The notes beneath the pieces are model-generated. The model saw only the letters and a program-made list of their open reading frames with translations. It was not told where the DNA came from and did not search any database. A program made the translations under genes and the position numbers. A stretch of 7,091 nucleotides of DNA from NCBI GenBank assembly GCA_009927255.1, contig RFNJ01000171.1:1-7091 (forward strand), written 5' to 3'. Origin of the DNA: Pseudomonadota bacterium (GTDB lineage: Bacteria > Pseudomonadota > Alphaproteobacteria > UBA2136 > UBA6156). Position 1 is the stretch's first letter. Each line of letters starts with the position of its first letter. This document shows, in pieces, positions 1 to 5,613 of the stretch.

Positions 1-21
1 TACCTTCCGCAGAAGATCCAT
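1..21 (-). CDS. Possible 5' end of the next minus-strand gene (partial, cut by window edge)
   Basis: On the minus strand an ATG at 21-19 opens a frame of seven codons (M-D-L-L-R-K-V) that runs off the window. A GAGG-type purine tract lies about 13 nt upstream, which is longer than ideal, and an AT-rich promoter candidate lies at 81-107. In many alphaproteobacteria the gene after dnaB is alanine racemase or radA, but seven residues identify nothing. This is inferred from position and start context only. Confidence 0.25.
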
Positions 22-80
22 CGAGTCGTGCTTTCCTCACTCTATCACTTCTCTTCTTTTTCGGTATACTATTTTAAATT

Positions 81-107
81 ATTATAGAATAGCGTGAAGT
101 CTCAAAA
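81..107 (-). promoter_or_regulatory. Candidate sigma70-type promoter downstream of dnaB
   Basis: On the minus strand a perfect TATAAT hexamer occupies 86-81. The upstream -35 is poor: TTTTGA at 107-102 gives a 15-nt spacer, and TTGAGA at 105-100 gives 13 nt. The surrounding 60-95 is clearly AT-rich compared with the rest of the window. It would start a transcript near position 74 that leads to the possible gene start at 21. The rest of 22-268 shows no gene and no convincing dnaB terminator. Confidence 0.35.
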
Positions 108-240
108 ATCCACAAAAGAGAATGCTGCATCCTCGAACGGCCCGCACAAACTCTAAAAACCACAGGTAGTAAGGCTGTTAGGGGATCCATCCCCATCCAG
201 CACCAAGCCCCTCAAAATTCCTTGAACCACCCTCTTTAAT

Positions 241-296
241 CCAATCAACCAGTCCCCCGGTCATCCGGTCACCCAGTAATCCGGTCATCCGCATAA
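241..296. repeat. Degenerate 8-bp tandem array across the dnaB stop codon
   Basis: Read on the plus strand in steps of eight from 241, successive units resemble CCRGTCAT. Units at 257, 265 and 281 begin CCGGTCA exactly, units at 249 and 273 begin CCAGT, and outer units at 241 and 289 are more diverged. The array includes the dnaB stop (271-269) and its last eight or so codons, giving the C-terminal residues D-D-R-I-T-G. Because the unit is not a multiple of three, gain or loss of one unit would change the reading frame at the dnaB end. Confidence 0.6.
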
Positions 297-1792
297 GCTT
301 GCTTCGCAAAATTATGGAACGTCGTCGTCTCAGGATGAAACATCAAGTTCACCACCCCCGTCGGCCCTTTACGGTTTTTCGAAATCAAAATCTCCGCCTT
401 GCCCCGCACATTCTCCAGCTTTTCCTTCATTTTCATGGTCTTTTCGTCCATGCTTTCTTCACTGCCTAATTGGCGGGAAAGGTAATATTCCTCGCGGTAA
501 ATAAACATCACCATGTCGGCGTCTTGCTCAATGCTGCCGCTTTCGCGCAGGTCGCTTAGCTGCGGGCGCTTGTTGTCGCGGCTTTCCACTGCACGGCTCA
601 GTTGGCTGAGCGCAATAACCGGAATATTCAACTCCCGCGCCACGGTTTTAAGGCCCTGCGAAATCTCGCTCACTTCCTGCACGCGGTTTTCATCGCTGCC
701 ACGGCTGCTGCCGCGCATCAGCTGCAGATAATCCACCACCAGCAGGCCAATGCCATAAAGCCGCTTCATTCGCCGCGCCCGCGCCCGCAGCGCATTCACC
801 GTCAACTGCGGCGTATCATCAATATACATCGGCAGTTCCGCCAACTGTCCCGCCGCCTCGGTCAACCGCCGAAAATCCGCATCGGTCAGGTGCCCATTGG
901 TCAACTGATGGCTGCTAATCCCCGCCGCGCTGGCCAGCAAACGGCTTGCTAGCTGGTCAGCACTCATTTCCAGGCTAAAAAACCCCACCGAAGCGCCGTT
1001 GCTGCCGCCGCTAAGCATCCGCGCTGCCGCATTCTGCGCCCAATTCACTGCCAAACTGGTTTTCCCCATGCTCGGCCGCGCCGCCAAAATAATCAAATCG
1101 CTCTTCTGGAAGCCCCCCAGCAACGCATCCATATCAATATAGCCGGTGGAAACCCCGGTAATCCCACTGCCATCTCGCCGCGCTTGTTCGGCCCGATTAA
1201 TCACCTCAATCAACGGCTCACGCAACCCGCGTAAAGTCGTGCTGCCGCGGCCCGTTTCCGCCAACCGAAACAACTCGCCACTCACCGCATCCAGCACCTG
1301 CTGCGCCTCCTCGGCACGGTGCGCGGTGCCCGCCTGCGCCCGCAAACTATCCCCCAAGCCCATCAACTGCCGCTGAAGGTAGGTGGTATGAATCACCTCG
1401 GCCAGTGCCTTCACATCCCCGCCTAAGCCAGCGTTCTCAAACATGCCGGTCAGATGCCCCAGCAAGCTCTGCTCATCGTCATACGGCGTGCCGCGCAGGG
1501 TCTCGCGCAGGGTAATCGGGTTAGCCTCGCGCCCACGGTTAATCAACTTCTCCAAACCATCAAAAATCGCCGCATGGAGGGGCACATAAAACTGCTCCGC
1601 CAGCAAACTCCCCTGCAACTCATCCAGCAGCTTGTTGTTCACCATCAGTAATCCCAACAACGCCTGTTCCGCCGCCACACTATGCGGCACCTGCACGGTG
1701 GGCACCAAAACCGCCCCAGCACCCGCCGCCAAAGCCACCGCCCCGCCCCCCGCAGCAGCACTCTCCTTCTTCAAAGCCAAAACATCCCCCAT
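269..1792 (-). CDS. dnaB: Replicative DNA helicase DnaB
   Basis: Hexameric ATP-driven helicase that unwinds DNA at the replication fork and recruits primase. From the ATG at 1792 the protein has 507 residues, against about 470 in E. coli. An N-terminal DnaB domain starts near residue 36 (VPHSVAAEQALLG). The RecA-like motor follows, with Walker A ARPSMGKT (about 238-245), Walker B LLVVDYLQL (about 350-358), the IALSQLSRAVESR segment with DLRESGSIEQDAD (about 393-425), and KNRKGPTG near 472-479. No intein is present. A TTG six bases upstream is also open, but AGGA at 1803-1800 lies 7 nt from the ATG and only 1 nt from the TTG, so the ATG is preferred. The first 35 or so residues are an Ala/Gly-rich extension. 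A terminator upstream (1876-1913) suggests dnaB is transcribed separately from the ribosomal operon. Confidence 0.96.
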   Translation of the reverse strand: MGDVLALKKESAAAGGGAVALAAGAGAVLVPTVQVPHSVAAEQALLGLLMVNNKLLDELQGSLLAEQFYVPLHAAIFDGLEKLINRGREANPITLRETLRGTPYDDEQSLLGHLTGMFENAGLGGDVKALAEVIHTTYLQRQLMGLGDSLRAQAGTAHRAEEAQQVLDAVSGELFRLAETGRGSTTLRGLREPLIEVINRAEQARRDGSGITGVSTGYIDMDALLGGFQKSDLIILAARPSMGKTSLAVNWAQNAAARMLSGGSNGASVGFFSLEMSADQLASRLLASAAGISSHQLTNGHLTDADFRRLTEAAGQLAELPMYIDDTPQLTVNALRARARRMKRLYGIGLLVVDYLQLMRGSSRGSDENRVQEVSEISQGLKTVARELNIPVIALSQLSRAVESRDNKRPQLSDLRESGSIEQDADMVMFIYREEYYLSRQLGSEESMDEKTMKMKEKLENVRGKAEILISKNRKGPTGVVNLMFHPETTTFHNFAKQAYADDRITG

Positions 1793-1799
1793 AGCCAAA

Positions 1800-1803
1800 T
1801 CCT
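1800..1803 (-). promoter_or_regulatory. Shine-Dalgarno site that fixes the dnaB start
   Basis: AGGA at 1803-1800 on the minus strand lies 7 nt before the ATG at 1792 and immediately follows a G-rich tract. It supports the ATG rather than the in-frame TTG at 1798. Confidence 0.6.
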
Positions 1804-1852
1804 ACCCCCACCCCACCCAAACCACCACCAAAACTTATCCCACTTATCCCCA
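1804..1852 (-). promoter_or_regulatory. G-rich dnaB leader with tandem TTATCC-type 9-mers
   Basis: On the minus strand the stretch just before the dnaB Shine-Dalgarno holds GG-T-GG-T-GG, then runs of three, four and five G separated by single T, a pattern able to form a G-quadruplex. Next to it, on the plus strand, two abutting 9-mers read TTATCCCAC (1835-1843) and TTATCCCCA (1844-1852). The second differs at one base from the DnaA-box consensus TTATCCACA. No consensus promoter is evident between the upstream terminator and the start codon. Any regulatory role is inference. Confidence 0.35.
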
Positions 1853-1875
1853 AACCCACTCCAAAAATGCCGCAA

Positions 1876-1913
1876 ATAAAACAGCAAAAAGGCCACCCCA
1901 AAAGGGCGGCCTT
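1876..1913 (-). terminator. Intrinsic terminator after the DUF465-like gene
   Basis: On the minus strand a 10-bp stem pairs AAGGCCGCCC (1913-1904) with GGGTGGCCTT (1898-1889), including one G-U wobble, with a 5-nt loop. U-rich sequence follows (TTT, GCTG, TTTT). It lies 13 nt after the stop of the gene at 1926 and upstream of dnaB, so it separates the two transcripts. On the plus strand the wobble becomes an A-C mismatch, so it reads best leftwards. Confidence 0.8.
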
Positions 1914-1925
1914 CTCGCAACGAGA

Positions 1926-2216
1926 TCAAACAGTGCGCAATCCCAACCGTCGCGCCTCACGCTGCGGCCGCGTCACCGCCTTGGGTGGGCGCTTGCCATA
2001 TTGGGCGCTGGCGTTGGTCGAAATGCCCAACCGATCCAATTGCTCGCGGATGCGAAGTTTTTCATGCTTCCACTGAGTAATCTGGGCTTCATTGTGACAA
2101 GGCCGCCGTTCAGCCTCAATAATCTTGTGGTCAAGCTCACGGTGATCACGCAGAAGCATACGTGCCTCCCAGCTCATTTCAGCCGGATTGTTCTCGTCAC
2201 TCAAAGTTTCCTCCAT
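1926..2216 (-). CDS. Small DUF465/YdcH-like protein
   Basis: The central part, LRDHRELDHKIIEAERRP followed by an Ile-Thr-x-Trp-Lys-x-Glu-Lys-Leu segment and REQLDRL, fits the DUF465/YdcH pattern: a short helical hairpin with H-x-x-L-D near the start and a K-x-x-K-L stretch later. The function of this family is not established. The tail of about 30 residues is basic (KRPPK, RPQREARR). Three starts are possible: ATG 2216 (96 aa, no clear Shine-Dalgarno), TTG 2204 (GGAGG five bases upstream) and ATG 2159 (GGGAGG five bases upstream, 77 aa). An ATG at 2177 gives MSWEAR, resembling the usual family N-terminus, but lacks a ribosome site. Residues upstream of 2216 in the same frame look non-coding. 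The gene is flanked by terminators on both sides, so it is probably monocistronic. Confidence 0.75.
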   Translation of the reverse strand: MEETLSDENNPAEMSWEARMLLRDHRELDHKIIEAERRPCHNEAQITQWKHEKLRIREQLDRLGISTNASAQYGKRPPKAVTRPQREARRLGLRTV

Positions 2217-2255
2217 AGGGAAAGGTAGAAGTTGCAGATGCATCAACCGCCAGCC

Positions 2256-2269
2256 AACACCAAGGTGTT
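2256..2269. repeat. Short palindrome in the leader of the DUF465-like gene
   Basis: AACACC at 2256-2261 and GGTGTT at 2264-2269 form a 14-nt inverted repeat between the candidate promoter (2292-2319) and the gene. It could be an operator half-site pair or a small RNA hairpin, or it may be chance. Confidence 0.3.
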
Positions 2270-2291
2270 TAGCTAACAAGTCAATCCTTTC

Positions 2292-2319
2292 AACATACCC
2301 GCCTTAACCAATAAGTCAA
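2292..2319 (-). promoter_or_regulatory. Candidate promoter for the DUF465-like gene
   Basis: On the minus strand TTGACT (2319-2314) is followed after 16 nt by TATGTT (2297-2292). It starts just after the T-tract of the rplI terminator and would give a leader of 70-130 nt depending on the start codon used. Hexamer match is fair at -35 and moderate at -10. Confidence 0.4.
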
Positions 2320-2320
2320 C

Positions 2321-2346
2321 AAAAAACCCTGCCAAAGCAGGGTTTT
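2321..2346 (-). terminator. Intrinsic terminator of the rpsF-rpsR-rplI operon
   Basis: A perfect 10-bp stem, AAAACCCTGC (2323-2332) with GCAGGGTTTT (2337-2346), closes a 4-nt loop. On the minus strand it ends in six T (2326-2321). It lies 37 nt after the rplI stop codon. Confidence 0.9.
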
Positions 2347-2383
2347 AAGTGCCTAAAGTGCAAGCAAAGCCTAAAGGTTAAAC

Positions 2384-2842
2384 CTACAAACTCTGCCGCA
2401 CAATCTTCACCGGAACAGTCATCAGCAACTCAGGGTGCAGCGCCACCTTAATGCTGTGGTCGCCCACTTCCTTCAGCGCATTGCCAATAATCACATTGGC
2501 CGCTTCGGTTGCCAAACCCTTGGCGCTCAGTTCAGCCGCCAAATCTTTGGCCTTCACGCTGCCATAAAGCTGGCCGGTTTCGCTGGCGTGGCGGGTCAGT
2601 TCAAGGCTCAGGCCCTCAAACTTCTTCGCCACTTTTTCAGCTGCAGCCTTGGCAGCCGCACTTTTGGCTTCCAGTTCAGCCTTTTGCGCGGCAAATTTTT
2701 CTTGGTTGGCTTTGGTGGCCACCATGGCTTTGCTGCGCGGCAGCAAAAAGTTGCGCGCAAACCCGGCTTTCACTCTCACCAAATCCCCAATTTTGCCAAC
2801 GCCTTGCAGCGCCTCGGTCAAAATCACTTGCATGTGTGCCAT
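2384..2842 (-). CDS. rplI: 50S ribosomal protein L9
   Basis: Large-subunit protein that binds 23S rRNA near the L1 stalk and helps maintain reading frame. The protein has 152 residues, a normal length for L9. The N-terminal RNA-binding domain shows MQVILTEALQGVGKIGDLV and VKAGFARNFLLPRSKA (residues 4-39). A long Ala/Lys/Glu-rich linker helix spans about 45-75. The C-terminal domain ends with IKVALHPEL and VPVKIV. The ATG at 2842 has AAGGAG (2856-2851) 8 nt upstream, giving an extra M-A-H before the usual MQVIL. It follows rpsR by 23 nt and is last in the operon, with a strong terminator downstream. Confidence 0.96.
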   Translation of the reverse strand: MAHMQVILTEALQGVGKIGDLVRVKAGFARNFLLPRSKAMVATKANQEKFAAQKAELEAKSAAAKAAAEKVAKKFEGLSLELTRHASETGQLYGSVKAKDLAAELSAKGLATEAANVIIGNALKEVGDHSIKVALHPELLMTVPVKIVRQSL

Positions 2843-2865
2843 TGTCGTTTCTCCTTCAATGTTGC

Positions 2866-3345
2866 TTATTCGGCGCGTGGTTCGCGGGGTTCACGTGGCT
2901 CGCGTGGCTCACGCGGCGCCCCGTCGCGGTTACGGCTTGGCCGCTCTGCACGCTCAAAGGTGCTCTGGCTGGCGTCGTATTTCACGGCGTAGGGCAGCAA
3001 AGCCAGCATCCGCGCACGCTTAATCGCCTGCGCCAGTTCACGCTGCTTGGCCGCACACACACCGCTCAGGTGGCGGGGCAAAATCTTGCCGTAGTCGGAA
3101 AGATACTTCCCCAGCAACCGCACATCTTTATAGTCAATTTTCGGTGCCTTCGGGCCGCTAAACGGGCAACCGCGGCGGCGCTGAAAGTACGCCTTACCCA
3201 GCAATTTTGGTGTATATTTGCTGTTGCCGCGGAAAGGCCCGCTCGGCCCCTCTTCGCGCGGTTTGCGGGCAAACTTGCCGTTTTTGCCCTTCATACCTTT
3301 TTTGCCCATCATTTTCTTGCGGGCGGGGAGTGGTTCCATAGCCAT
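2866..3345 (-). CDS. rpsR: 30S ribosomal protein S18, with long N- and C-terminal extensions
   Basis: Small-subunit protein that pairs with S6 on the platform of the 30S. The conserved core covers about residues 52-121: AYFQRRRGCPF, IDYKDVRLLGKYLSDYGKILP, then QRELAQAIKRARMLALLPY. The protein has 159 residues, whereas bacterial S18 is usually about 75-95. The extra 51 N-terminal residues are Lys/Gly/Met-rich and basic. The extra C-terminal 37 or so are charged and end in a Pro-Arg-Glu tripeptide repeat. The ATG at 3345 has AAAGGA 8 nt upstream; no internal ATG closer to the core has a comparable site, so the N-terminal extension appears genuine. It lies 27 nt after rpsF, as expected for an operon encoding binding partners. 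Confidence 0.95.
   Translation of the reverse strand: MAMEPLPARKKMMGKKGMKGKNGKFARKPREEGPSGPFRGNSKYTPKLLGKAYFQRRRGCPFSGPKAPKIDYKDVRLLGKYLSDYGKILPRHLSGVCAAKQRELAQAIKRARMLALLPYAVKYDASQSTFERAERPSRNRDGAPREPREPREPREPRAE
2879..2914. repeat. 9-bp tandem repeat in the 3' end of rpsR
   Basis: Four consecutive 9-bp units of the form GGYTCRCGN begin at 2879, 2888, 2897 and 2906 on the plus strand. On the coding strand each encodes Arg-Pro-Glu in cyclic order, making the C-terminal P-R-E repeats of S18. Copies differ mostly at synonymous positions, which suggests the peptide repeat has been kept. Confidence 0.8.
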
Positions 3346-3372
3346 GATAAAATTCCTTTGCTAAATAATCAG

Positions 3373-3750
3373 TTAAACCATCATCGGCGCAACGGCATCG
3401 CTACCATCGGCTTCACCCATGCGGCTCTTGGCCTTCAAAATGGCCGAAGGCTCTTTGCTCACTTCGTCCACTTTCACGGTCATAAACCGAATCACGTCGT
3501 CCGAAACCTTCAGCGCATACTCAAGGTCATTCACCGCTTCGGCGCCAGCAAGGCTCAGGCCCATCATGGTGTAATAGCCCTTGCGGTGCTTTTTAATGCT
3601 ATAAGCCAGCGTGCGCAGGCCCCACTGTTCGCTTTTCAGCACTTTACCTTTGTGTTTTTTCACCACATCGGCCATTTTCGCGGCCACCGCGTCCACCGTG
3701 GTGGTGGGCACATCGGGGCGGATGATATAGGTCAGCTCATAAAACGCCAT
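3373..3750 (-). CDS. rpsF: 30S ribosomal protein S6
   Basis: Small-subunit platform protein that binds 16S rRNA as a heterodimer with S18. The start at 3750 gives 125 residues: MAFYELTYIIRPD (first strand of the ferredoxin-like fold), then KVLKSEQWGLRTLAYSIKKHRKGYY (about 36-60), and VSDDVIRFMTVKVDE near 82-96. These match S6. An ATG at 3759 is also open, but AAGGAG at 3766-3761 lies only 1 nt from it and 10 nt from the ATG at 3750, and S6 normally begins M-x-x-Y-E. The tail after about residue 100 is short, with KAKSRMGEADGSD. It is first in the rpsF-rpsR-rplI operon and divergent from fabD. Confidence 0.95.
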   Translation of the reverse strand: MAFYELTYIIRPDVPTTTVDAVAAKMADVVKKHKGKVLKSEQWGLRTLAYSIKKHRKGYYTMMGLSLAGAEAVNDLEYALKVSDDVIRFMTVKVDEVSKEPSAILKAKSRMGEADGSDAVAPMMV

Positions 3751-3760
3751 CGCGTTCATT

Positions 3761-3766
3761 CTCCTT
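3761..3766 (-). promoter_or_regulatory. Shine-Dalgarno site that decides the rpsF start
   Basis: AAGGAG at 3766-3761 is 10 nt from the ATG at 3750 but only 1 nt from the ATG at 3759, so initiation at 3750 is favoured. Confidence 0.65.
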
Positions 3767-3907
3767 TTGGGTTAAAGCCCACTCCCGTCCCAGCCAAATC
3801 TATAGTCAAAATGGCCAGCGTCGGAATGAGCAAGGAAAAAGTGCAAACTACGCACAATTTCTGCCCCTCTCTTGCATATTTTCCCCATTTGTGCAAGCAC
3901 TTCCTCT
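3767..3907. promoter_or_regulatory. Divergent intergenic region between rpsF and fabD
   Basis: Promoters for both the ribosomal operon and fabD are expected here. I do not see a convincing consensus pair for either. AT-rich spots are CATATTTT near 3875-3882 and, on the minus strand, TGACTATAGAT near 3818-3808. An inverted repeat, CTTGCA (3871-3876) and TGCAAG (3892-3897) with a 15-nt spacer, sits close to fabD. GTGC/GCAC arms recur at 3841-3855 and 3891-3900. These could be regulator sites shared by the two operons; that is inference. Confidence 0.35.
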
Positions 3908-4840
3908 ATGGAAAGTTCTAAAAACATCGCCCTCCTCTTCCCCGGCCAAGGCAGCCAAAGTATCGGCATGGCCCAGCCCTTCCTCCATCTGCCATGGGCC
4001 AAGCAAATGCTTGAAGAAGCAGAAGAAATCCTCCAAACCAACCTCGGCCAGCTGATGCACTCTGGCCCTGCCGAAACCCTCACCCTCACCCAAAACGCCC
4101 AGCCCGCTCTCCTGCTTGCGGGCCTGCTGGCATGGGAATACCTCCGCCGCCAACATCCTGAAATAACGCAACAAATCGCCGCCACCGCTGGCCACAGCCT
4201 CGGCGAATACACCGCCGTCACCGCCGCTGGCGCCTTCACCTTCCCCCAAGCCATGCAACTGGTCAAAGTCCGCAGCCAAGCGATGTCGAAAGCCCAAGGC
4301 GGCGGCATGCTCGCCGTCCTCGGCCTCACGCCCGAGCAAGCCGAACAAGCCGCCAGCCAAAGCCACACCACATTGGCGAACGACAACGCCCCCGGCCAAA
4401 TCATCCTCTCCGGCGCGGCGGAAAATCTCGAAGCCGCCAGCCAAGCCGCCAAAGCGCTCGGCGCCAAACGCGTCCTCCCACTCAACGTCAGCGGCGCCTT
4501 CCACACCCCCCTCATGGCCCAAGCCGCCCAAGCGGTGCAAGCCCAACTGGCCCAAACCCCACCGCAAAACCTCACCATTCCCTGCATCATGAACATCACC
4601 GCCCAACCCACCCAAGCAGCCCCGCAAGTGGCGCAAAACCTCATCGCCCAAACCACTGGCCGTGTCCGCTGGCGCCAATCGATGGAATACCTCGCCACCC
4701 AAAATATCACCCAACTCATCGAACTCGGCAGCGGCAAAGTCCTCACCGGCTTGGCGTCACGCTGCCACCCAAACTTGCAGTGTTCTGCACTCGATAGCCC
4801 GGCAAGCATTGACGCCTGGCTGCAAACCCATTTTAAGTAA
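3908..4840 (+). CDS. fabD: Malonyl-CoA:ACP transacylase FabD
   Basis: Moves malonyl from CoA to the phosphopantetheine arm of acyl carrier protein, supplying the extender unit for type II fatty acid synthesis in the cytoplasm. The 310-residue protein is a normal length. Motifs: FPGQGSQ (11-17, oxyanion Gln14), the nucleophile motif GHSLGEY (Ser97), Arg122 in VKVRSQAM for the malonyl carboxylate, NDNAPGQIILSG (148-159), His199 in SGAFHTPLM completing the Ser-His dyad, and LGSGKVLTGL near 273-282. The ATG at 3908 starts just before the family's normal N-terminus but has no purine-rich ribosome site. A TTG at 3872 in frame is also unsupported. Glutamine is unusually frequent (36 of 310). fabG follows after 28 nt. 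Confidence 0.96.
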   Translation: MESSKNIALLFPGQGSQSIGMAQPFLHLPWAKQMLEEAEEILQTNLGQLMHSGPAETLTLTQNAQPALLLAGLLAWEYLRRQHPEITQQIAATAGHSLGEYTAVTAAGAFTFPQAMQLVKVRSQAMSKAQGGGMLAVLGLTPEQAEQAASQSHTTLANDNAPGQIILSGAAENLEAASQAAKALGAKRVLPLNVSGAFHTPLMAQAAQAVQAQLAQTPPQNLTIPCIMNITAQPTQAAPQVAQNLIAQTTGRVRWRQSMEYLATQNITQLIELGSGKVLTGLASRCHPNLQCSALDSPASIDAWLQTHFK

Positions 4841-4868
4841 CCCATCATTCACAAGGGAGCCTCACACC

Positions 4869-5612
4869 ATGACCTTCGCCAACCTCACCGGCCTCACCGC
4901 CCTCGTCACCGGCGGTAGCCGCGGCATCGGCAAAGCCACCGCCCAATTGCTCAAAGCCCAAGGCGCCGAAGTGGTGATCCTCGGCAGCAACGTGGAAACG
5001 GTGGAAAAAACCGCCACCGAACTGCAAGTAAAGGGACTAGCGGTGGATTTATTCCAACCCGACAGCATCGCCAAAATTGAAAGCGCACTCCCCCAAGTTG
5101 CTCCGGGCGGCATCGATATTCTGGTCAACAACGCAGGCATCACCAAAGACGGCCTGTTCCTCCGCCAAAGCGAAGAAGCCTGGGAGCAAGTCCTCACCAT
5201 CAACCTCCAACGCGTGGTGCAGCTCACCCGCGCCTTGCTGCCGGAAATGACCAAAAAGAACTTCGGCCGCATCATCAATCTCTCCAGCATCGTCAGCCAC
5301 ATGGGCAATGTCGGCCAAACCAACTACATCACCAGCAAAGCCGCCATTACCGGGTTTACCAAAGCCTTGGCCAAGGAAGTCGCCCGCAAAAACGTCACCG
5401 TCAACGCCGTCGCCCCGGGGTTTGTCGCCACCGACATGACCAACACCATCCCCGACCAAATCAAAGAAAAATTCATCCAACAAATCCCCGCCAACCGCTT
5501 CGGCGAAGCCACCGAAATCGCCGCCGCCATCGCCTTCCTTGCCAGCCGCGAAGCCGCTTACATCACTGGCACCACCCTCCACGTCAACGGCGGCATGTAT
5601 GTCGGCAACTAA
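4869..5612 (+). CDS. fabG: 3-oxoacyl-ACP reductase FabG
   Basis: NADPH-dependent reduction of beta-ketoacyl-ACP to beta-hydroxyacyl-ACP, the first reductive step of each elongation round. The protein has 247 residues, typical for a classical short-chain dehydrogenase. Motifs: nucleotide-binding TGGSRGIG (14-21), NNAG (87-90), Asn112 in TINLQ, and catalytic Ser140, Tyr153 and Lys157 in the segment from NLSS to NYITSK. The Ser-Tyr spacing of 13 matches E. coli FabG. APGFVATDM (172-180) and the C-terminal TGTTLHVNGGMY are typical. AGGGAG at 4854-4859 lies 9 nt before the ATG. The position directly after fabD argues for FabG rather than another SDR. Confidence 0.95.
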   Translation: MTFANLTGLTALVTGGSRGIGKATAQLLKAQGAEVVILGSNVETVEKTATELQVKGLAVDLFQPDSIAKIESALPQVAPGGIDILVNNAGITKDGLFLRQSEEAWEQVLTINLQRVVQLTRALLPEMTKKNFGRIINLSSIVSHMGNVGQTNYITSKAAITGFTKALAKEVARKNVTVNAVAPGFVATDMTNTIPDQIKEKFIQQIPANRFGEATEIAAAIAFLASREAAYITGTTLHVNGGMYVGN

Positions 5613-5613
5613 T

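Noticed and set aside
181..194. Hairpin GGGGA-TCCA-TCCCC as a dnaB terminator
   Set aside because: Stem is only five pairs and no T-run follows on the minus strand.
1632..2228. 198-residue plus-strand frame across the dnaB leader
   Set aside because: It crosses a terminator and two minus-strand genes, and is Pro/Thr-rich in the C-rich tract; no supporting start context.
2217..2279. Upstream extension of the DUF465-like frame to 2279
   Set aside because: The 21 extra residues are unlike the family, contain the 14-nt palindrome and lie in the likely leader.
2509..3921. 470-residue open frame on the plus strand
   Set aside because: It lies antisense to rplI, rpsR and rpsF, which are certain by homology; its translation is low in recognisable motifs and rich in Phe, His and Ala runs typical of a shadow frame.
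3772..4848. Long open frames on the minus strand (358 and 288 residues)
   Set aside because: Antisense shadows of fabD caused by the C-rich third codon positions; Trp/Ala- or Gly-rich composition and no motif.
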